Assembly (NCBI RefSeq): GCF_002924365.1
Contig: NZ_PQWB01000017.1
Span: 175,289-239,288, forward strand
Direction of reading: 5' to 3'
Length of the DNA stretch: 64,000 nucleotides
Source: Chromobacterium alticapitis
GTDB lineage: Bacteria > Pseudomonadota > Gammaproteobacteria > Burkholderiales > Chromobacteriaceae
Shown here one piece after another: positions 50,023-62,006 of this stretch (position 1 is its first letter; each line of letters begins with the position of its first letter). The notes under the pieces were generated by a model, which worked only from the letters and a program-made list of their open reading frames with translations, searched no databases and had not been told where the DNA came from. A program made the position numbers and the translations under genes.

Positions 50023-51943
50023 TGGCGTCTCCGTTTTCCTGCGGCACGGTCTTCAGCAGGCCGTCCATGTCCTTGGGCACCTTGCCCAGCAGGTAGAAGT
50101 CGAACAGGCCGCGCGCCACCGGCGCGGCGGCGGCGGCGCCGAAGCCGGCGTTCTCCACGATGACGGCCACCGCGATCCTGGGCTTCTCCACCGGCGCGAA
50201 GGCGATGAACCAGCTGTGGTCGCGGTATTGTTCGGCCAGCGCCGCGGCGTTGTACTTGGCGCCCTGCTTGATCGCCACCACCTGCGCGGTGCCGGTTTTG
50301 CCGGCCATCGAATACTGCAGGCCGATGCCGATGCGGGCGCCGGTGCCGGAAATCATCACGCCGCGCATGCCTTCCTTGATGTAGTCGAAGTATTCCTGCG
50401 GATAGGGCAGCTGCTTGACCGGCTTGGGTTCGATCAACCGCGTCTGGCCGCTCTTGGTGTCGATGATCTGCTGCACCAGGTGCGGTTTGAAGGCTAGGCC
50501 GTTGTTGGCCATGATGGCGGTGGCGTTGGCCATTTGCAGCGGCGTGTAGGCGTTGTAGCCCTGGCCGATGCCGACGGGCACCGCCTCGGACGGATACCAG
50601 CGGCGGACCTCGGGCTTGGAGCGGGCGAAGCGTTTTTCCTTCCACTCCTTGGACGGCAGCACGCCGCTGGCCTCGCCGTCCAGATCTATGCCGGTTTTGC
50701 TGCCGAGGCCGAAGGTGCCGACCACTGGATGGATCTTGTCTATGCCCATGTCCCAGGCCAGCTTGTAGAAGAAGGTGTCGCTGGATACGGTGATGGCGCG
50801 CTGCAGATTGACCATGCCGTTGCCGCTCTTCTTGCTGTCGCGGAACTGGTGGCTGGAGCCGGGCAGCGTGAAGTAGCCCGGCGCCGGCCGGATGTCGCGC
50901 ATGCCTATGCTGTGGGTGACCAGGGCCGCCATGGACATGAACGGTTTGAAAGTGGAGCCGGGCGGGTAGGTGCCGCGCAGCGCGCGGTTGATCAGCGGCT
51001 TTTGCCAGTCGCTGTTCAGGGCGCCCCAGGTCTGGCTGTCGATGCCGTCGATGAACAGGCTGGGGTCGAAGCCGGGCTTGGACAGGAAGGCCAGCACGCC
51101 GCCGGTGCTGGGCTCTATCGCCACCAGCGCGCCGCGGCGGTTGCCGAACAGCTTGTCCGCCATTTCCTGCAGCCGGATGTCCAGCGCCAGTTTCAGGGTG
51201 TCGCCGTTGACTGGCGGGGTGCGGCGCAGCGTGCGCACGGCGCGGCCGCCGGAGTCGGTTTCCACCTCTTCGAAGCCCACCTGGCCGTGCAGCTCATCCT
51301 CGTACACCGACTCCAGGCCGGTCTTGCCGATATAGTTGCTGCCCTTGTAATTGGTGGTCTTGTCCTCTTCGTCCAGCCGTTCCTTGTCCCGCTGGCTGAT
51401 GCGGCCGATGTAGCCCAGCACGTGGCTGGTCATCTCCTTGTACGGGTAATCGCGGAACAACCTGGCCTTGACCTCGACGCCGGGCAGCTCGTAGCCATGA
51501 GCGGCGACGCGGGCGGCCTCCTCGTCGGACAGCTTCACTTTCAGCGGAATGGCTTCGAAATTCTTGCTCTCGCCTTGCAGCTTCTTGAACAGTTTTTCGT
51601 CGCGCGGGCTGACGTCGGCCAGTGTTTTCAGCTTGGCGATGGTGGCGTCGAGATCCGCGATCTTGCTCGGCGTCAGCTCCAGCGTATAGGCGGAATAATT
51701 GCGCGCCAGCACGATGCCGTTGCGGTCCACGATCAGGCCGCGGTTGGGCAGGGTGGGAACCAGCGAGATGCGGTTGTTCTGGGCCAAGGTGGAGAAATGG
51801 TCGTGCTGCAGCACTTGCAGCCAGACGAAGCGGGACAGCAGCAGCAGGAACATCAGCACGATCAGCGCGTAGGCGATGATCAGCCGCAGTTCGAACTGTT
51901 CCTCGTCGTTCTGCGGGGTCTTGAGGCGGGTGGGGCGGCGCAT
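50003..51943 (-). CDS. mrdA: Penicillin-binding protein 2 (elongation transpeptidase)
   Basis: 646 residues. One N-terminal membrane helix (about 21-42), the PBP dimerisation domain, then the transpeptidase domain: active-site serine Ser330 in PPGSTFKPFM, SXN motif in SSDTFFYK context (VSSDTF), and KTGTAQV near the C-terminus. Cross-links side-wall peptidoglycan with RodA under MreB control. A 14-base gap separates it from mreD. Confidence 0.95.
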   Translation of the reverse strand: MRRPTRLKTPQNDEEQFELRLIIAYALIVLMFLLLLSRFVWLQVLQHDHFSTLAQNNRISLVPTLPNRGLIVDRNGIVLARNYSAYTLELTPSKIADLDATIAKLKTLADVSPRDEKLFKKLQGESKNFEAIPLKVKLSDEEAARVAAHGYELPGVEVKARLFRDYPYKEMTSHVLGYIGRISQRDKERLDEEDKTTNYKGSNYIGKTGLESVYEDELHGQVGFEEVETDSGGRAVRTLRRTPPVNGDTLKLALDIRLQEMADKLFGNRRGALVAIEPSTGGVLAFLSKPGFDPSLFIDGIDSQTWGALNSDWQKPLINRALRGTYPPGSTFKPFMSMAALVTHSIGMRDIRPAPGYFTLPGSSHQFRDSKKSGNGMVNLQRAITVSSDTFFYKLAWDMGIDKIHPVVGTFGLGSKTGIDLDGEASGVLPSKEWKEKRFARSKPEVRRWYPSEAVPVGIGQGYNAYTPLQMANATAIMANNGLAFKPHLVQQIIDTKSGQTRLIEPKPVKQLPYPQEYFDYIKEGMRGVMISGTGARIGIGLQYSMAGKTGTAQVVAIKQGAKYNAAALAEQYRDHSWFIAFAPVEKPRIAVAVIVENAGFGAAAAAPVARGLFDFYLLGKVPKDMDGLLKTVPQENGDASENPAD

Positions 51944-51957
51944 GGATCAGGCGGGGC

Positions 51958-52461
51958 TCAGGCCGAATGGTTGCGGTAGGGGATCAGCATCAGCTTGGTC
52001 AGCAATGGCCACAGCAGCGCGCCGATCAAGGGCGGCAGGAAATAGCTCCAGCCGACGAAGGCGGAGCCGGTCAGCATGCGCACCACCACCATGATGAACT
52101 GGTTGGTCAGCATCAGGCCCAGCACCACCAGCGCCTGCTGGCCCAGGTTGAACATCACCAGCTGGCGCTGGCGGCTCAGGGCGAGGAAGGCGGTGATGGA
52201 GTAGGCCAGCGCGTGCTGGCCGAACAGGCCGGCGGTGGACACGTCGGCGACGATGCCCATCAGGAAAGCCACGCCGATATTGACGCGGCGCGGCTGGTTG
52301 ATCACCCAGTACAGGATCAACAGGCCGATGAAGTCCGGCAGCCAGCGCGTGCTGCCGTGGGGCAGCGGCACCAGCTCGATCAGCACGGCGATCACGAAAG
52401 TCAGGAAAATGAAGCGGCGCTTGACCGGCTTGAGCAGTTCCTTGGGTCGGTCCAACGACAT
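51958..52461 (-). CDS. mreD: Rod shape-determining protein MreD
   Basis: 167-residue polytopic membrane protein (about five helices), including LIELVPLPHGSTRWLPDF and the conserved GIVADVSTAGLFGQHAL loop. It bridges MreC and the membrane part of the elongasome. Between mreC (6-base gap) and mrdA in the standard operon. Confidence 0.93.
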   Translation of the reverse strand: MSLDRPKELLKPVKRRFIFLTFVIAVLIELVPLPHGSTRWLPDFIGLLILYWVINQPRRVNIGVAFLMGIVADVSTAGLFGQHALAYSITAFLALSRQRQLVMFNLGQQALVVLGLMLTNQFIMVVVRMLTGSAFVGWSYFLPPLIGALLWPLLTKLMLIPYRNHSA

Positions 52462-52467
52462 CGGGGC

Positions 52468-53376
52468 TTACTCCTCGTCGGCGGTCTTCTTGCCGCCCTT
52501 GGTCTTCTTGTCAGGGAGCGGCGGCGGTTCGGCCGGCCGCGCCGGGGTTTGTTTGGCCTGCAGGGCCAGCACGTAGCGGGTTTGCTGCACGCCTGCCAGC
52601 GGCAGGGCGGCGATGCGGGCGAAAGTGGCGCCGGTATTGTGTTCCACGCGGGTCACCGTGGCCACTGGAATGCCTTCCGGATAGACGCCGTCCAGACCGG
52701 AGGTTACCACCTTGTCGCCTTCCTTGACGTCCGAGTTCTGCGGCAGGTAACGCAGCTCCACGCCGCCGCCATAACCATACAGAATGGCGCGCTCGCTGGT
52801 GCGCTCCAGCATGACAGGCACCATCTGGTTCTTGTCTATGATCAGCGTCACCTCGGCGGTCAGCGGCTGCACGCGCGTCACCTGGCCCAGAAGACCGCGA
52901 GCGTCCACTACCGGTTGGCCAGGCAGCAGCTTGGCGTCGGCGCCCTTGTCGATGATGATCTTGTACGAGAACGGGTCGCGGCCGGTGTACAGCGTTTCCG
53001 CGATCTGCGCCGCGTCGTCGCGCTGGGCGTGGATGGCGTTCAACTGGCGCAGCTCGTTCAGCTCGCGCTCCAGCGACTGCAGCCGGCTCAGTTGGGCCGA
53101 CATCTGCAGCTGGCGCGCGCGCAGCTCGGTGTTTTCCTGCTTCAGCTCGGTTTGCGAGGTCAGGTAGTCGCCGACGTGGCGCATGGCCTGGGCCGGCAGA
53201 TTGACCGCGCGTTGCACCGGGTACAGCGCCAGCGATAGGCCTTCGCGGGTCTGTTCCATCAGGGCGTAGCGGCTGTCGCCTATCAGCAGCGCGAGGGAGG
53301 CGAGAACGCTCATCGCCAGGCGCGCGGCCGGGGGCGGCCCGGAGCGGAAAAAGCTGGGGGTGTTGGCGAAATCCAT
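52468..53376 (-). CDS. mreC: Rod shape-determining protein MreC
   Basis: 302 residues. A single N-terminal membrane helix (about 17-37) is followed by a coiled coil (LKQENTELRARQLQMSAQL...), then the beta-barrel domain (GLLGQVTRVQPLTAEVTLII, ERTSERAILYGYGGGVELRYL, VVTSGLDGVYPEGIPVATV). The C-terminus is a basic, proline-rich tail (KKTKGGKKTADEE). The ATG at 53376 is preferred to a GTG two codons upstream. Confidence 0.93.
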   Translation of the reverse strand: MDFANTPSFFRSGPPPAARLAMSVLASLALLIGDSRYALMEQTREGLSLALYPVQRAVNLPAQAMRHVGDYLTSQTELKQENTELRARQLQMSAQLSRLQSLERELNELRQLNAIHAQRDDAAQIAETLYTGRDPFSYKIIIDKGADAKLLPGQPVVDARGLLGQVTRVQPLTAEVTLIIDKNQMVPVMLERTSERAILYGYGGGVELRYLPQNSDVKEGDKVVTSGLDGVYPEGIPVATVTRVEHNTGATFARIAALPLAGVQQTRYVLALQAKQTPARPAEPPPLPDKKTKGGKKTADEE

Positions 53377-53442
53377 GGGCACAGGTCGCCGCGCCTTGAC
53401 GGCGCGGCGTTCGCTCGCTTAATCGGTGTATTTGCTGGAAGT

Positions 53443-54756
<1,314 letters not shown>

Positions 54757-54783
54757 CTATGTCGATCTTGGGAGAATCAAACG

Positions 54784-54796
54784 GGGTATGATACCC
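54784..54796 (+). promoter_or_regulatory. Palindrome in the gatCAB promoter region
   Basis: GGGTAT-G-ATACCC, a perfect 13-base palindrome that contains TATGAT (54787-54792) as a possible -10; TATAAA at 54797-54802 is a second. About 40 bases before the gatC start. It may be an operator over the core promoter. Confidence 0.4.
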
Positions 54797-54835
54797 TATA
54801 AAGCTTGAAATATTAAAGGTTTTAACGAGGACGCC

Positions 54836-55123
54836 ATGTCGCTGACGCACCAGGATGTCGCACGGATCGCCAAGCTTGCCCGCATCGAGGTGAGCGAGGC
54901 GGAAATCGCCGCCACGGCGGACAAGCTCAACAATATTTTCGGCCTGATCGAGAAGATGCAGGAAGTGAATACCGACGGCATCGAGCCTATGGCCCATCCG
55001 CAGGACGTGTCCTTGCGCCTGCGCGACGACGTCGTGACCGAAACCAATCAGCGCGAGCGCTTTCAGGCGGTCGCCCCGCAAGTGGAAAAAGGCTTGTTCC
55101 TCGTTCCCAAAGTGATCGAGTAA
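54836..55123 (+). CDS. gatC: Glutamyl-tRNA(Gln)/aspartyl-tRNA(Asn) amidotransferase subunit C
   Basis: 95 residues, standard GatC length and pattern ([49 protein letters not shown]...). It wraps around GatA and GatB and helps assemble the complex. GAGG lies 5 bases before the ATG. First gene of gatC-gatA-gatB. Confidence 0.95.
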   Translation: MSLTHQDVARIAKLARIEVSEAEIAATADKLNNIFGLIEKMQEVNTDGIEPMAHPQDVSLRLRDDVVTETNQRERFQAVAPQVEKGLFLVPKVIE

Positions 55124-55196
55124 GCCTGTGAGCCGTCTCGGCGCCAATGGTTCCCGCGCCGGGCCAGACTATCCGGATAGCAAGATTTTGAACGAA

Positions 55197-56696
<1,500 letters not shown>

Positions 56697-56750
56697 ATCC
56701 AAGAAATTTGTATCTCTTGGCTGAGTGAAAAATTAAAGGATTTTCCGACC

Positions 56751-58178
56751 ATGAAATGGGAAGTCGTAATCGGTATCGAGGTGCATGTGCAGCTCAATAC
56801 CGCCTCCAAGATTTTCTCCGGCTCCAGCACCGCCTTCGGCGCGGAGCCGAACACCCAGGCTTCCGCGGTGGAGCTGGCGCTGCCCGGCGTGCTGCCGGTG
56901 CTGAACCGCGCGGTGGTGGACAAGGCGATCCGCCTGGGTCTGGCGCTGGACGCCAGGATCAACCAGAAGAACGTGTTTGCGCGCAAGAACTACTTCTATC
57001 CTGATCTCCCCAAGGGCTATCAGATCAGCCAGATGGACCTGCCCATCGTCGAGCACGGCAAGCTGAAAATTCTGGTCGGCGATCAGGAAAAGGTCATCGG
57101 CGTGACGCGCGCTCATATGGAAGAAGACGCCGGCAAGAGCCTGCACGAAGACTTCCACGGCCTGTCCGGCATCGACCTGAACCGCGCCGGCACGCCGCTC
57201 TTGGAAGTGGTGTCCGAGCCGGACATGCGCTCGGTGGACGAGGCGCTGGCTTATGTTAAAGCGTTATACGCGCTGGTGACCTGGCTGGGCATCTGCGACG
57301 GCAATATGCAGGAAGGCAGCTTCCGCATGGACGTCAACGTTTCGGTGCGTCCGGAGGGGCAGAAGGCATTCGGCACCCGCCGCGAGATCAAGAACCTGAA
57401 CTCCTTCCGTTTCCTGGAGCAGGCCGCCAAATACGAAATCCAGTGGCAGATCGATACGCTGGAAGACGGCGGCAGAGTGCAGCAGGCCACCGTGCTGTTC
57501 GACCCGGATACCGGCGAGACCCGCATGATGCGCAGCAAGGAAGACGCGCACGACTATCGCTACTTCCCGGATCCGGATCTGTTGCCGGTGCGCATCTCCG
57601 ACGAGCAGATCGCCCGCATCCAGGGCGAGATGCCGGAGCTGCCGGCCGCGATGCAGGGCCGCTTCGTGGAAAGCTACGGCGTGTCCGCCTACGACGCGGC
57701 GCTGCTGACCGGTAGCCTCGCCCAGGCGCAGTTCTTCGAGGCGGTCGCCAAGGCCTCTGGCCAGGGCAAGTTGGCCGCGAACTGGATCAACGGCGAAATC
57801 GCCGCTCGCCTGAACCGCGACGGCAAGGAAATCGCCGATTGCCCGATCTCGGCCGAGCGCCTATCCGGGCTGATCGCGCGCATCGCCGACAATACCCTGT
57901 CCAGCAAGCTGGCCAAGCAGGTGTTCGAGGCCTTGTGGGACAGCGAGTTGTCCGCAGATGACATCATCGAGCGCGACGGCCTGAAGCAGGTGTCCGACGT
58001 CGGCGCCATCGAGAAGATGGTGGAGGAAGCCATCGCCGCCAACCCCAAGGCGGTGGAAGAATTCCGCGCCGGCAAGGAAAAGGCGCTGAACGCGCTGGCC
58101 GGCCAGGTGATGAAGGCGTCCAAGGGCAAGGCCAATCCCGCCCAGGTGCAGGACATCCTGCGTCAAAAACTGAGCTAA
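56751..58178 (+). CDS. gatB: Glutamyl-tRNA(Gln)/aspartyl-tRNA(Asn) amidotransferase subunit B
   Basis: 475 residues. Catalytic cradle domain starts [38 protein letters not shown] and the kinase-like motifs [24 protein letters not shown] and [10 protein letters not shown] are as expected. Tail domain (YqeY-like, about 330-475) binds t[20 protein letters not shown] and ILRQKLS at the end. It phosphorylates and amidates Glu-tRNA(Gln)/Asp-tRNA(Asn). Confidence 0.96.
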   Translation: MKWEVVIGIEVHVQLNTASKIFSGSSTAFGAEPNTQASAVELALPGVLPVLNRAVVDKAIRLGLALDARINQKNVFARKNYFYPDLPKGYQISQMDLPIVEHGKLKILVGDQEKVIGVTRAHMEEDAGKSLHEDFHGLSGIDLNRAGTPLLEVVSEPDMRSVDEALAYVKALYALVTWLGICDGNMQEGSFRMDVNVSVRPEGQKAFGTRREIKNLNSFRFLEQAAKYEIQWQIDTLEDGGRVQQATVLFDPDTGETRMMRSKEDAHDYRYFPDPDLLPVRISDEQIARIQGEMPELPAAMQGRFVESYGVSAYDAALLTGSLAQAQFFEAVAKASGQGKLAANWINGEIAARLNRDGKEIADCPISAERLSGLIARIADNTLSSKLAKQVFEALWDSELSADDIIERDGLKQVSDVGAIEKMVEEAIAANPKAVEEFRAGKEKALNALAGQVMKASKGKANPAQVQDILRQKLS

Positions 58179-58195
58179 GCGCTTTGCTTGAAGCG

Positions 58196-58230
58196 ACATG
58201 GCGGCTGTTTAAGCCGCCATGTTGTTTTTT
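58196..58230 (+). terminator. Terminator after gatB
   Basis: Perfect 11-bp stem ACATGGCGGCT / AGCCGCCATGT with a 5-base loop, followed by TGTTTTTT, about 17 bases past the gatB stop. Confidence 0.93.
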
Positions 58231-58457
58231 AAACACAAAGACGAAATTGCCGGGTTTATATTGTTTCTTTTCTTGAAGATACTGCCGCGCCAAATACTTC
58301 CGCTCGTGACTGTTTCCATTCTGTTGCATCTCTTTATTTTCACAATCTTCACGTCCCACTTTTACAGGTGTTTTTAAGTCCCTGATTTGTTTCGGATTCC
58401 ATTTTTATCCCCCTCCGTAAGTCATTGTCGCAAAAGGCGAATTAGGGAAACCCGATG

Positions 58458-58486
58458 TTGACCGTGGGGCGGTTCTTTCTTATAGT
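58458..58486 (+). promoter_or_regulatory. Promoter of the dcw (mra) cluster
   Basis: TTGACC at 58458-58463 and TATAGT at 58481-58486, separated by exactly 17 bases: 5/6 and 4/6 matches to sigma70 -35/-10. The expected start of transcription would fall within the MraZ boxes just downstream. Confidence 0.75.
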
Positions 58487-58519
58487 GGCGAAAAGTGGGG
58501 TAAAGTGGGTGAAAGTGGG
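58484..58519 (+). promoter_or_regulatory. MraZ operator: four AGTGG(G/C) boxes at 10-bp spacing
   Basis: AGTGGC, AGTGGG, AGTGGG and AGTGGG begin at 58484, 58494, 58504 and 58514, a strict 10-base period. MraZ in E. coli and other bacteria represses its own operon by binding tandem TGGG-containing repeats in this place. The first box is degenerate and overlaps the -10; the others lie over the transcription start. Confidence 0.85.
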
Positions 58520-58555
58520 GCAAGTGCCCCTCGGAGCGACGGCTCCGTTTTCTTT
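58517..58555 (+). terminator. Terminator-like double hairpin in the mraZ leader
   Basis: GGGGC-AAGT-GCCCC (58517-58530) is followed one base later by CGGAGC-GACG-GCTCCG (58532-58547), then TTTTCTTT. The second is a compact intrinsic-terminator shape lying after the promoter and 22 bases before the mraZ start, as in an attenuator. The first hairpin shares bases with the last MraZ box. Confidence 0.5.
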
Positions 58556-58576
58556 GGTCAGCGGATTCTTCAAATC

Positions 58577-59023
58577 ATGATTGGTGGCGTCAGCATCTTG
58601 TCTCTCGATAGCAAGGGGCGTTTGGCTATTCCGGCCAGACACCGCGAGACGCTGCTGTCCGCTTTCGGCCATAAGCTCATCGTTACCCTCGAATCCCAAG
58701 ACCACCTGCTGTTGTATCCCGAACCCAATTGGCGTCCGGTCGAGGCCCGTCTGCTGGCCCTTCCCACCGGCAATCCCACCCTGAAACGCTATCAACGACT
58801 GGTGCTCGGCCATGCCGAGACCCTGGAGATGGACGCCGCTGGCCGGATCTTGCTGCCGGCCCGCCTGCGCGAACTGACCGCGCTGGACAAGGACGTTGCC
58901 CTGGTAGGCATGGGCAACCGTTTTGAATTGTGGAATGCCGAGGAATGGGACAGCCAGACCGCCGACGCGCTGGCCATAGACCAGGCCGATCTGGCGCAAC
59001 ACCTTGGAGATTTCACGCTGTGA
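58577..59023 (+). CDS. mraZ: Transcriptional regulator MraZ
   Basis: 148 residues, two swapped-hairpin AbrB-like SpoVT repeats. The start [20 protein letters not shown] matches the family, with DxxGR repeated: [15 protein letters not shown] near residue 10 and [15 protein letters not shown] near 85. It is the autorepressor of the dcw operon through the boxes just upstream. ATG at 58577 fits the family length; an upstream frame through the operator repeats is not coding. Confidence 0.94.
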   Translation: MIGGVSILSLDSKGRLAIPARHRETLLSAFGHKLIVTLESQDHLLLYPEPNWRPVEARLLALPTGNPTLKRYQRLVLGHAETLEMDAAGRILLPARLRELTALDKDVALVGMGNRFELWNAEEWDSQTADALAIDQADLAQHLGDFTL

Positions 59024-59982
59024 GCACCCCCGATTTCGTGCACCGCACGGTACTGTTGACCGAAGCGGTCGACGCGCTGGCCATCCGCGACGATGGCGTG
59101 TACGTCGACTGCACCTTCGGTCGCGGAGGCCACAGCCGCCTGATCCTGTCGAAGCTCGGCCCGAACGGCCGGCTTATCGCCTTCGACAAAGACCCGCAGG
59201 CCATCGCCGTCGCCGATCAACTGGCGGCGGACGATGCCCGCTTCAACATTGTCCACAACGGTTTCGAAACGCTGTCGGCCGAACTCGCCCGTCTGGGCGT
59301 GTCCCGCGTCGACGGCGTGCTGATGGATCTGGGCGTGTCCTCGCCGCAGATCGATGACGCCAGCCGCGGCTTTAGCTTTCGTTTCGACGCGCCGCTGGAC
59401 ATGCGCATGGACACCACTCGCGGCATGACCGCCGCCGAGTGGTTGGCAACGGCCGACGAGGCCGATATCAAAGAGGTCATCAAGACTTATGGTGAAGAGC
59501 GGTTTGCTCGCAAGATCGCAGCAGCCATTGTTGCGCAACGGGAAGAAAGCCCCATCACGACCACCCGCGAGCTCGCTGTGCTCGTTGGGCAAAACGTCCG
59601 TACTCGGGAACCGGGTCAAGACCCGGCTACGCGTACCTTCCAGGCGATCCGGATCTTTGTGAACCGGGAGCTGGACGAGCTGAAGTCCGTGCTGCCGCAG
59701 GCCGCGCGGCTCTTGAGCGAGGGCGGGCGCCTGGCGGTGATCAGCTTCCATTCGCTGGAGGATCGCATCGTCAAGCAATACCTGCGCGACGTCAGCAGCG
59801 AGGAAAAGCTGCCGCAATGGGCCATGGTGCGGGCTCAGGACATGGCCAAGCCGCCGATCGCCCTGGCGGGCAAGGCCATCCGCGCCGGCGAAGCGGAAGT
59901 GCGTGAAAATCCGCGCGCCCGCAGCGCCATCATGCGCGTGGCCGAGCGCACGGCCGCGCCGTGGCGGGAGATCGACGCATGA
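59020..59982 (+). CDS. rsmH: 16S rRNA (cytosine(1402)-N4)-methyltransferase RsmH
   Basis: 320 residues. The GTG start overlaps the mraZ stop by 4 bases; GGAG lies 10 bases before. SAM motif [54 protein letters not shown] and [17 protein letters not shown] are the family landmarks. It acts on the decoding site of 16S rRNA. Second gene of the dcw cluster. Confidence 0.95.
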   Translation: MSTPDFVHRTVLLTEAVDALAIRDDGVYVDCTFGRGGHSRLILSKLGPNGRLIAFDKDPQAIAVADQLAADDARFNIVHNGFETLSAELARLGVSRVDGVLMDLGVSSPQIDDASRGFSFRFDAPLDMRMDTTRGMTAAEWLATADEADIKEVIKTYGEERFARKIAAAIVAQREESPITTTRELAVLVGQNVRTREPGQDPATRTFQAIRIFVNRELDELKSVLPQAARLLSEGGRLAVISFHSLEDRIVKQYLRDVSSEEKLPQWAMVRAQDMAKPPIALAGKAIRAGEAEVRENPRARSAIMRVAERTAAPWREIDA

Positions 59983-60251
59983 ACAAGCTCAATGCCGTGC
60001 TGCTGGCGATGTCCGTGTTCTCCGCCTGGTCGGTAGTCACGTCCACCCACGTCTCGCGCCAGCTGTACAGCGACTTGCAGAAAGAAACCAAGTCCGCGCA
60101 GCAGCTTGATGTGGAGTTCGGCCAATTGCAGCTCGAGCAGAGCACCTGGGGCGCGCACGCGGTGATAGAGAAGGCCGCGTCCACTCGCCTGGGCATGCAC
60201 ACGCCTGATCCGCGCCAGATCCAGGTCATTTCCTCCAGGAGCGCCATCTGA
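59979..60251 (+). CDS. ftsL: Cell division protein FtsL
   Basis: 90-residue bitopic protein. A membrane helix near residues 5-24 ([17 protein letters not shown]) is followed by a short coiled coil ([25 protein letters not shown]). It forms the FtsQLB activator complex of the divisome. The start overlaps the rsmH stop by 4 bases (ATGA) and its stop overlaps ftsI, as is usual for this position in the cluster. Confidence 0.9.
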   Translation: MNKLNAVLLAMSVFSAWSVVTSTHVSRQLYSDLQKETKSAQQLDVEFGQLQLEQSTWGAHAVIEKAASTRLGMHTPDPRQIQVISSRSAI

Positions 60252-62002
60252 TGCGCGCCGGCTCCAGCTACAGCGTCCGCCAAAGACCGGCGTCGGCCAG
60301 CCCCGCGCTGCGGATGACCGCCACCCGCGTGCGTTGCGTGCTGCTGATGCTGGCGCTGCTGTTCCTGGCGCTGATCGGCCGCGCGATGTATCTGCAATTG
60401 GCGCAGCAGGATTTTCTGCAAGGCCAGGGCGAGGCGCGCTTCCGCCGCGCGATGACGCTGGAGGCCAACCGCGGCGTAATCACAGACCGCAACGGCGAAC
60501 CGCTGGCGATCAGCTCGCCGGTGCAGACCATCTGGGCCAGCCCGGCCGACATGGATCCGGTGCCGCCGGCCAAGCTGCGCGAGCTGGCCGGCTTGCTGGA
60601 GCTGTCGCCGGAGGAGCTGTCGGCCAAGCTGTCCGACCGCAAGAAGGAGTTCGTTTATATCAAGCGCCAGATCAGCCCCGAGCTGGCGGACAAGGTGATG
60701 GCGCTGGGCGTGCCTGGCATCGCCAAGCAGCAGGAGTACCGCCGCTTTTACCCGACTGGCGAGATCATGGCCCACATCATCGGTTTCACCGGGGTGGACG
60801 GCAAAGGCCAGGAAGGCGTGGAGCTGGCGCGCGAAAAAATGCTGGCCGGCCATGACGGCCGCCGCGTGGTGTTGAAGGACAGGCGCGGCCACATCATAGA
60901 AGACATCGCCGCCATCGAGCCGCCGCGCGACGGCCAGAAGCTGCCGCTGGCGGTGGATCAGCGCATACAGTACCTGGCCTTCCGCGAGATCAAGAACGCG
61001 GTGGAGGAGAACAAGGCCAAGGCGGGCAGCGTGGTGGTGCTGGACGCCCACACCGGCGAGCTGCTGGCGCTGGCCAACTACCCCTCGTTCAATCCGAACA
61101 ACCGGGTGGGGGTGACGCCGGAAATGATGCGCAACCGCGGCGTGATCGACTTGTTCGAGCCGGGCTCCACCATGAAGCCGCTGTCCATCTCGCTGGCGCT
61201 GGAGCATGGCAAGGCCAGCCTGAAGACGGTGCTGGACACCCACAGCTACATGATAGGTCCGGCGGTGATCCGCGACGTGTCGCCGCAAGCCAGCCTGGAC
61301 ATTCTGGGCATCATCCAGAAGTCGTCCAACGTCGGCACCAGCAGACTGGCGCTGATGAACAGTCCTGAGGATTTCTGGCAGCACTACGACGCGCTGGGCT
61401 TCGGCCGCGCCCCCAATACAGGCTTCCCGGGCGAGGCCAGCGGCCGTTTGCGCGACTGGCACAAGTGGCGGCCGATCGAACAGGCCACCATGTCCTTCGG
61501 CTACGGCGTGTCGGTTAGCCTGATCCAGATGGCGCGCGCCTACACCATTTTCGCCAACGACGGCGTGATGCTGCCGATCTCGCTGTACAAGACCAGCAGC
61601 CCCATGCCGGGCAAGCGGGTGATCGACGTCAAGACCGCGCACGAGATGCGCGATTTATTGATCGCCAACAGCCAGCCCGGCGGCGGCGCCGTCAACGGCC
61701 GCATCATCGGCTACAGCATAGGCGCCAAGAGCGGCACCGCGCGCAAGCTGGAGGGCCGCAGCTATGTGGCCAACAAGCACCGCGCGCTATTCATGGGCTT
61801 CGCGCCCGGCCATGCGCCCAAGGTGATCGTGGCGGTGATGATAGACGAGCCGTCGGCGGGCAAATACTACGGCGGCGCGGTGTCCGCGCCGGTGTTCGCC
61901 AATGTGGCCGGCGGCGCGCTGCGCGTATTGAACGTGCCGCCTGACGAGCCATCCAACAACACTTTATTGCCGGAATCGACCCCGGTTCCGGCGGATTTTT
62001 AA
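60251..62002 (+). CDS. ftsI: Penicillin-binding protein 3 FtsI (septal transpeptidase)
   Basis: 583 residues. Short cytoplasmic tail, membrane helix (about 28-45), PBP dimerisation domain with RGVITDRNGEPLAISSPV, then transpeptidase motifs: Ser306 in PGSTMKPLS, SSN in QKSSNVGTS, and KSGT in GAKSGTARK (Ser instead of the more frequent Thr of KTGT, as in many FtsI proteins). Essential for septal cross-linking with FtsW. TGATG overlap with ftsL. Confidence 0.95.
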   Translation: MRAGSSYSVRQRPASASPALRMTATRVRCVLLMLALLFLALIGRAMYLQLAQQDFLQGQGEARFRRAMTLEANRGVITDRNGEPLAISSPVQTIWASPADMDPVPPAKLRELAGLLELSPEELSAKLSDRKKEFVYIKRQISPELADKVMALGVPGIAKQQEYRRFYPTGEIMAHIIGFTGVDGKGQEGVELAREKMLAGHDGRRVVLKDRRGHIIEDIAAIEPPRDGQKLPLAVDQRIQYLAFREIKNAVEENKAKAGSVVVLDAHTGELLALANYPSFNPNNRVGVTPEMMRNRGVIDLFEPGSTMKPLSISLALEHGKASLKTVLDTHSYMIGPAVIRDVSPQASLDILGIIQKSSNVGTSRLALMNSPEDFWQHYDALGFGRAPNTGFPGEASGRLRDWHKWRPIEQATMSFGYGVSVSLIQMARAYTIFANDGVMLPISLYKTSSPMPGKRVIDVKTAHEMRDLLIANSQPGGGAVNGRIIGYSIGAKSGTARKLEGRSYVANKHRALFMGFAPGHAPKVIVAVMIDEPSAGKYYGGAVSAPVFANVAGGALRVLNVPPDEPSNNTLLPESTPVPADF

Positions 62003-62006
62003 GATC

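Larger units (their letters stand above)
58179..58576. other. Region between gatB and mraZ
   Basis: About 400 bases. Starts with the gatB terminator, then about 200 bases (58230-58440) of markedly AT- and pyrimidine-rich DNA unlike the surrounding genes, with no gene seen. Then the mraZ promoter, four MraZ boxes and a leader hairpin. The AT-rich stretch may hold further promoter or upstream activation elements of the dcw cluster. Confidence 0.6.

Noticed and set aside
58230-58440. AT-rich stretch before mraZ considered as a small gene, an IS remnant or foreign DNA
   Set aside because: No sensible reading frame, no terminal repeats, and it sits inside conserved gene order (gatB, then mraZ); more likely an upstream promoter region.
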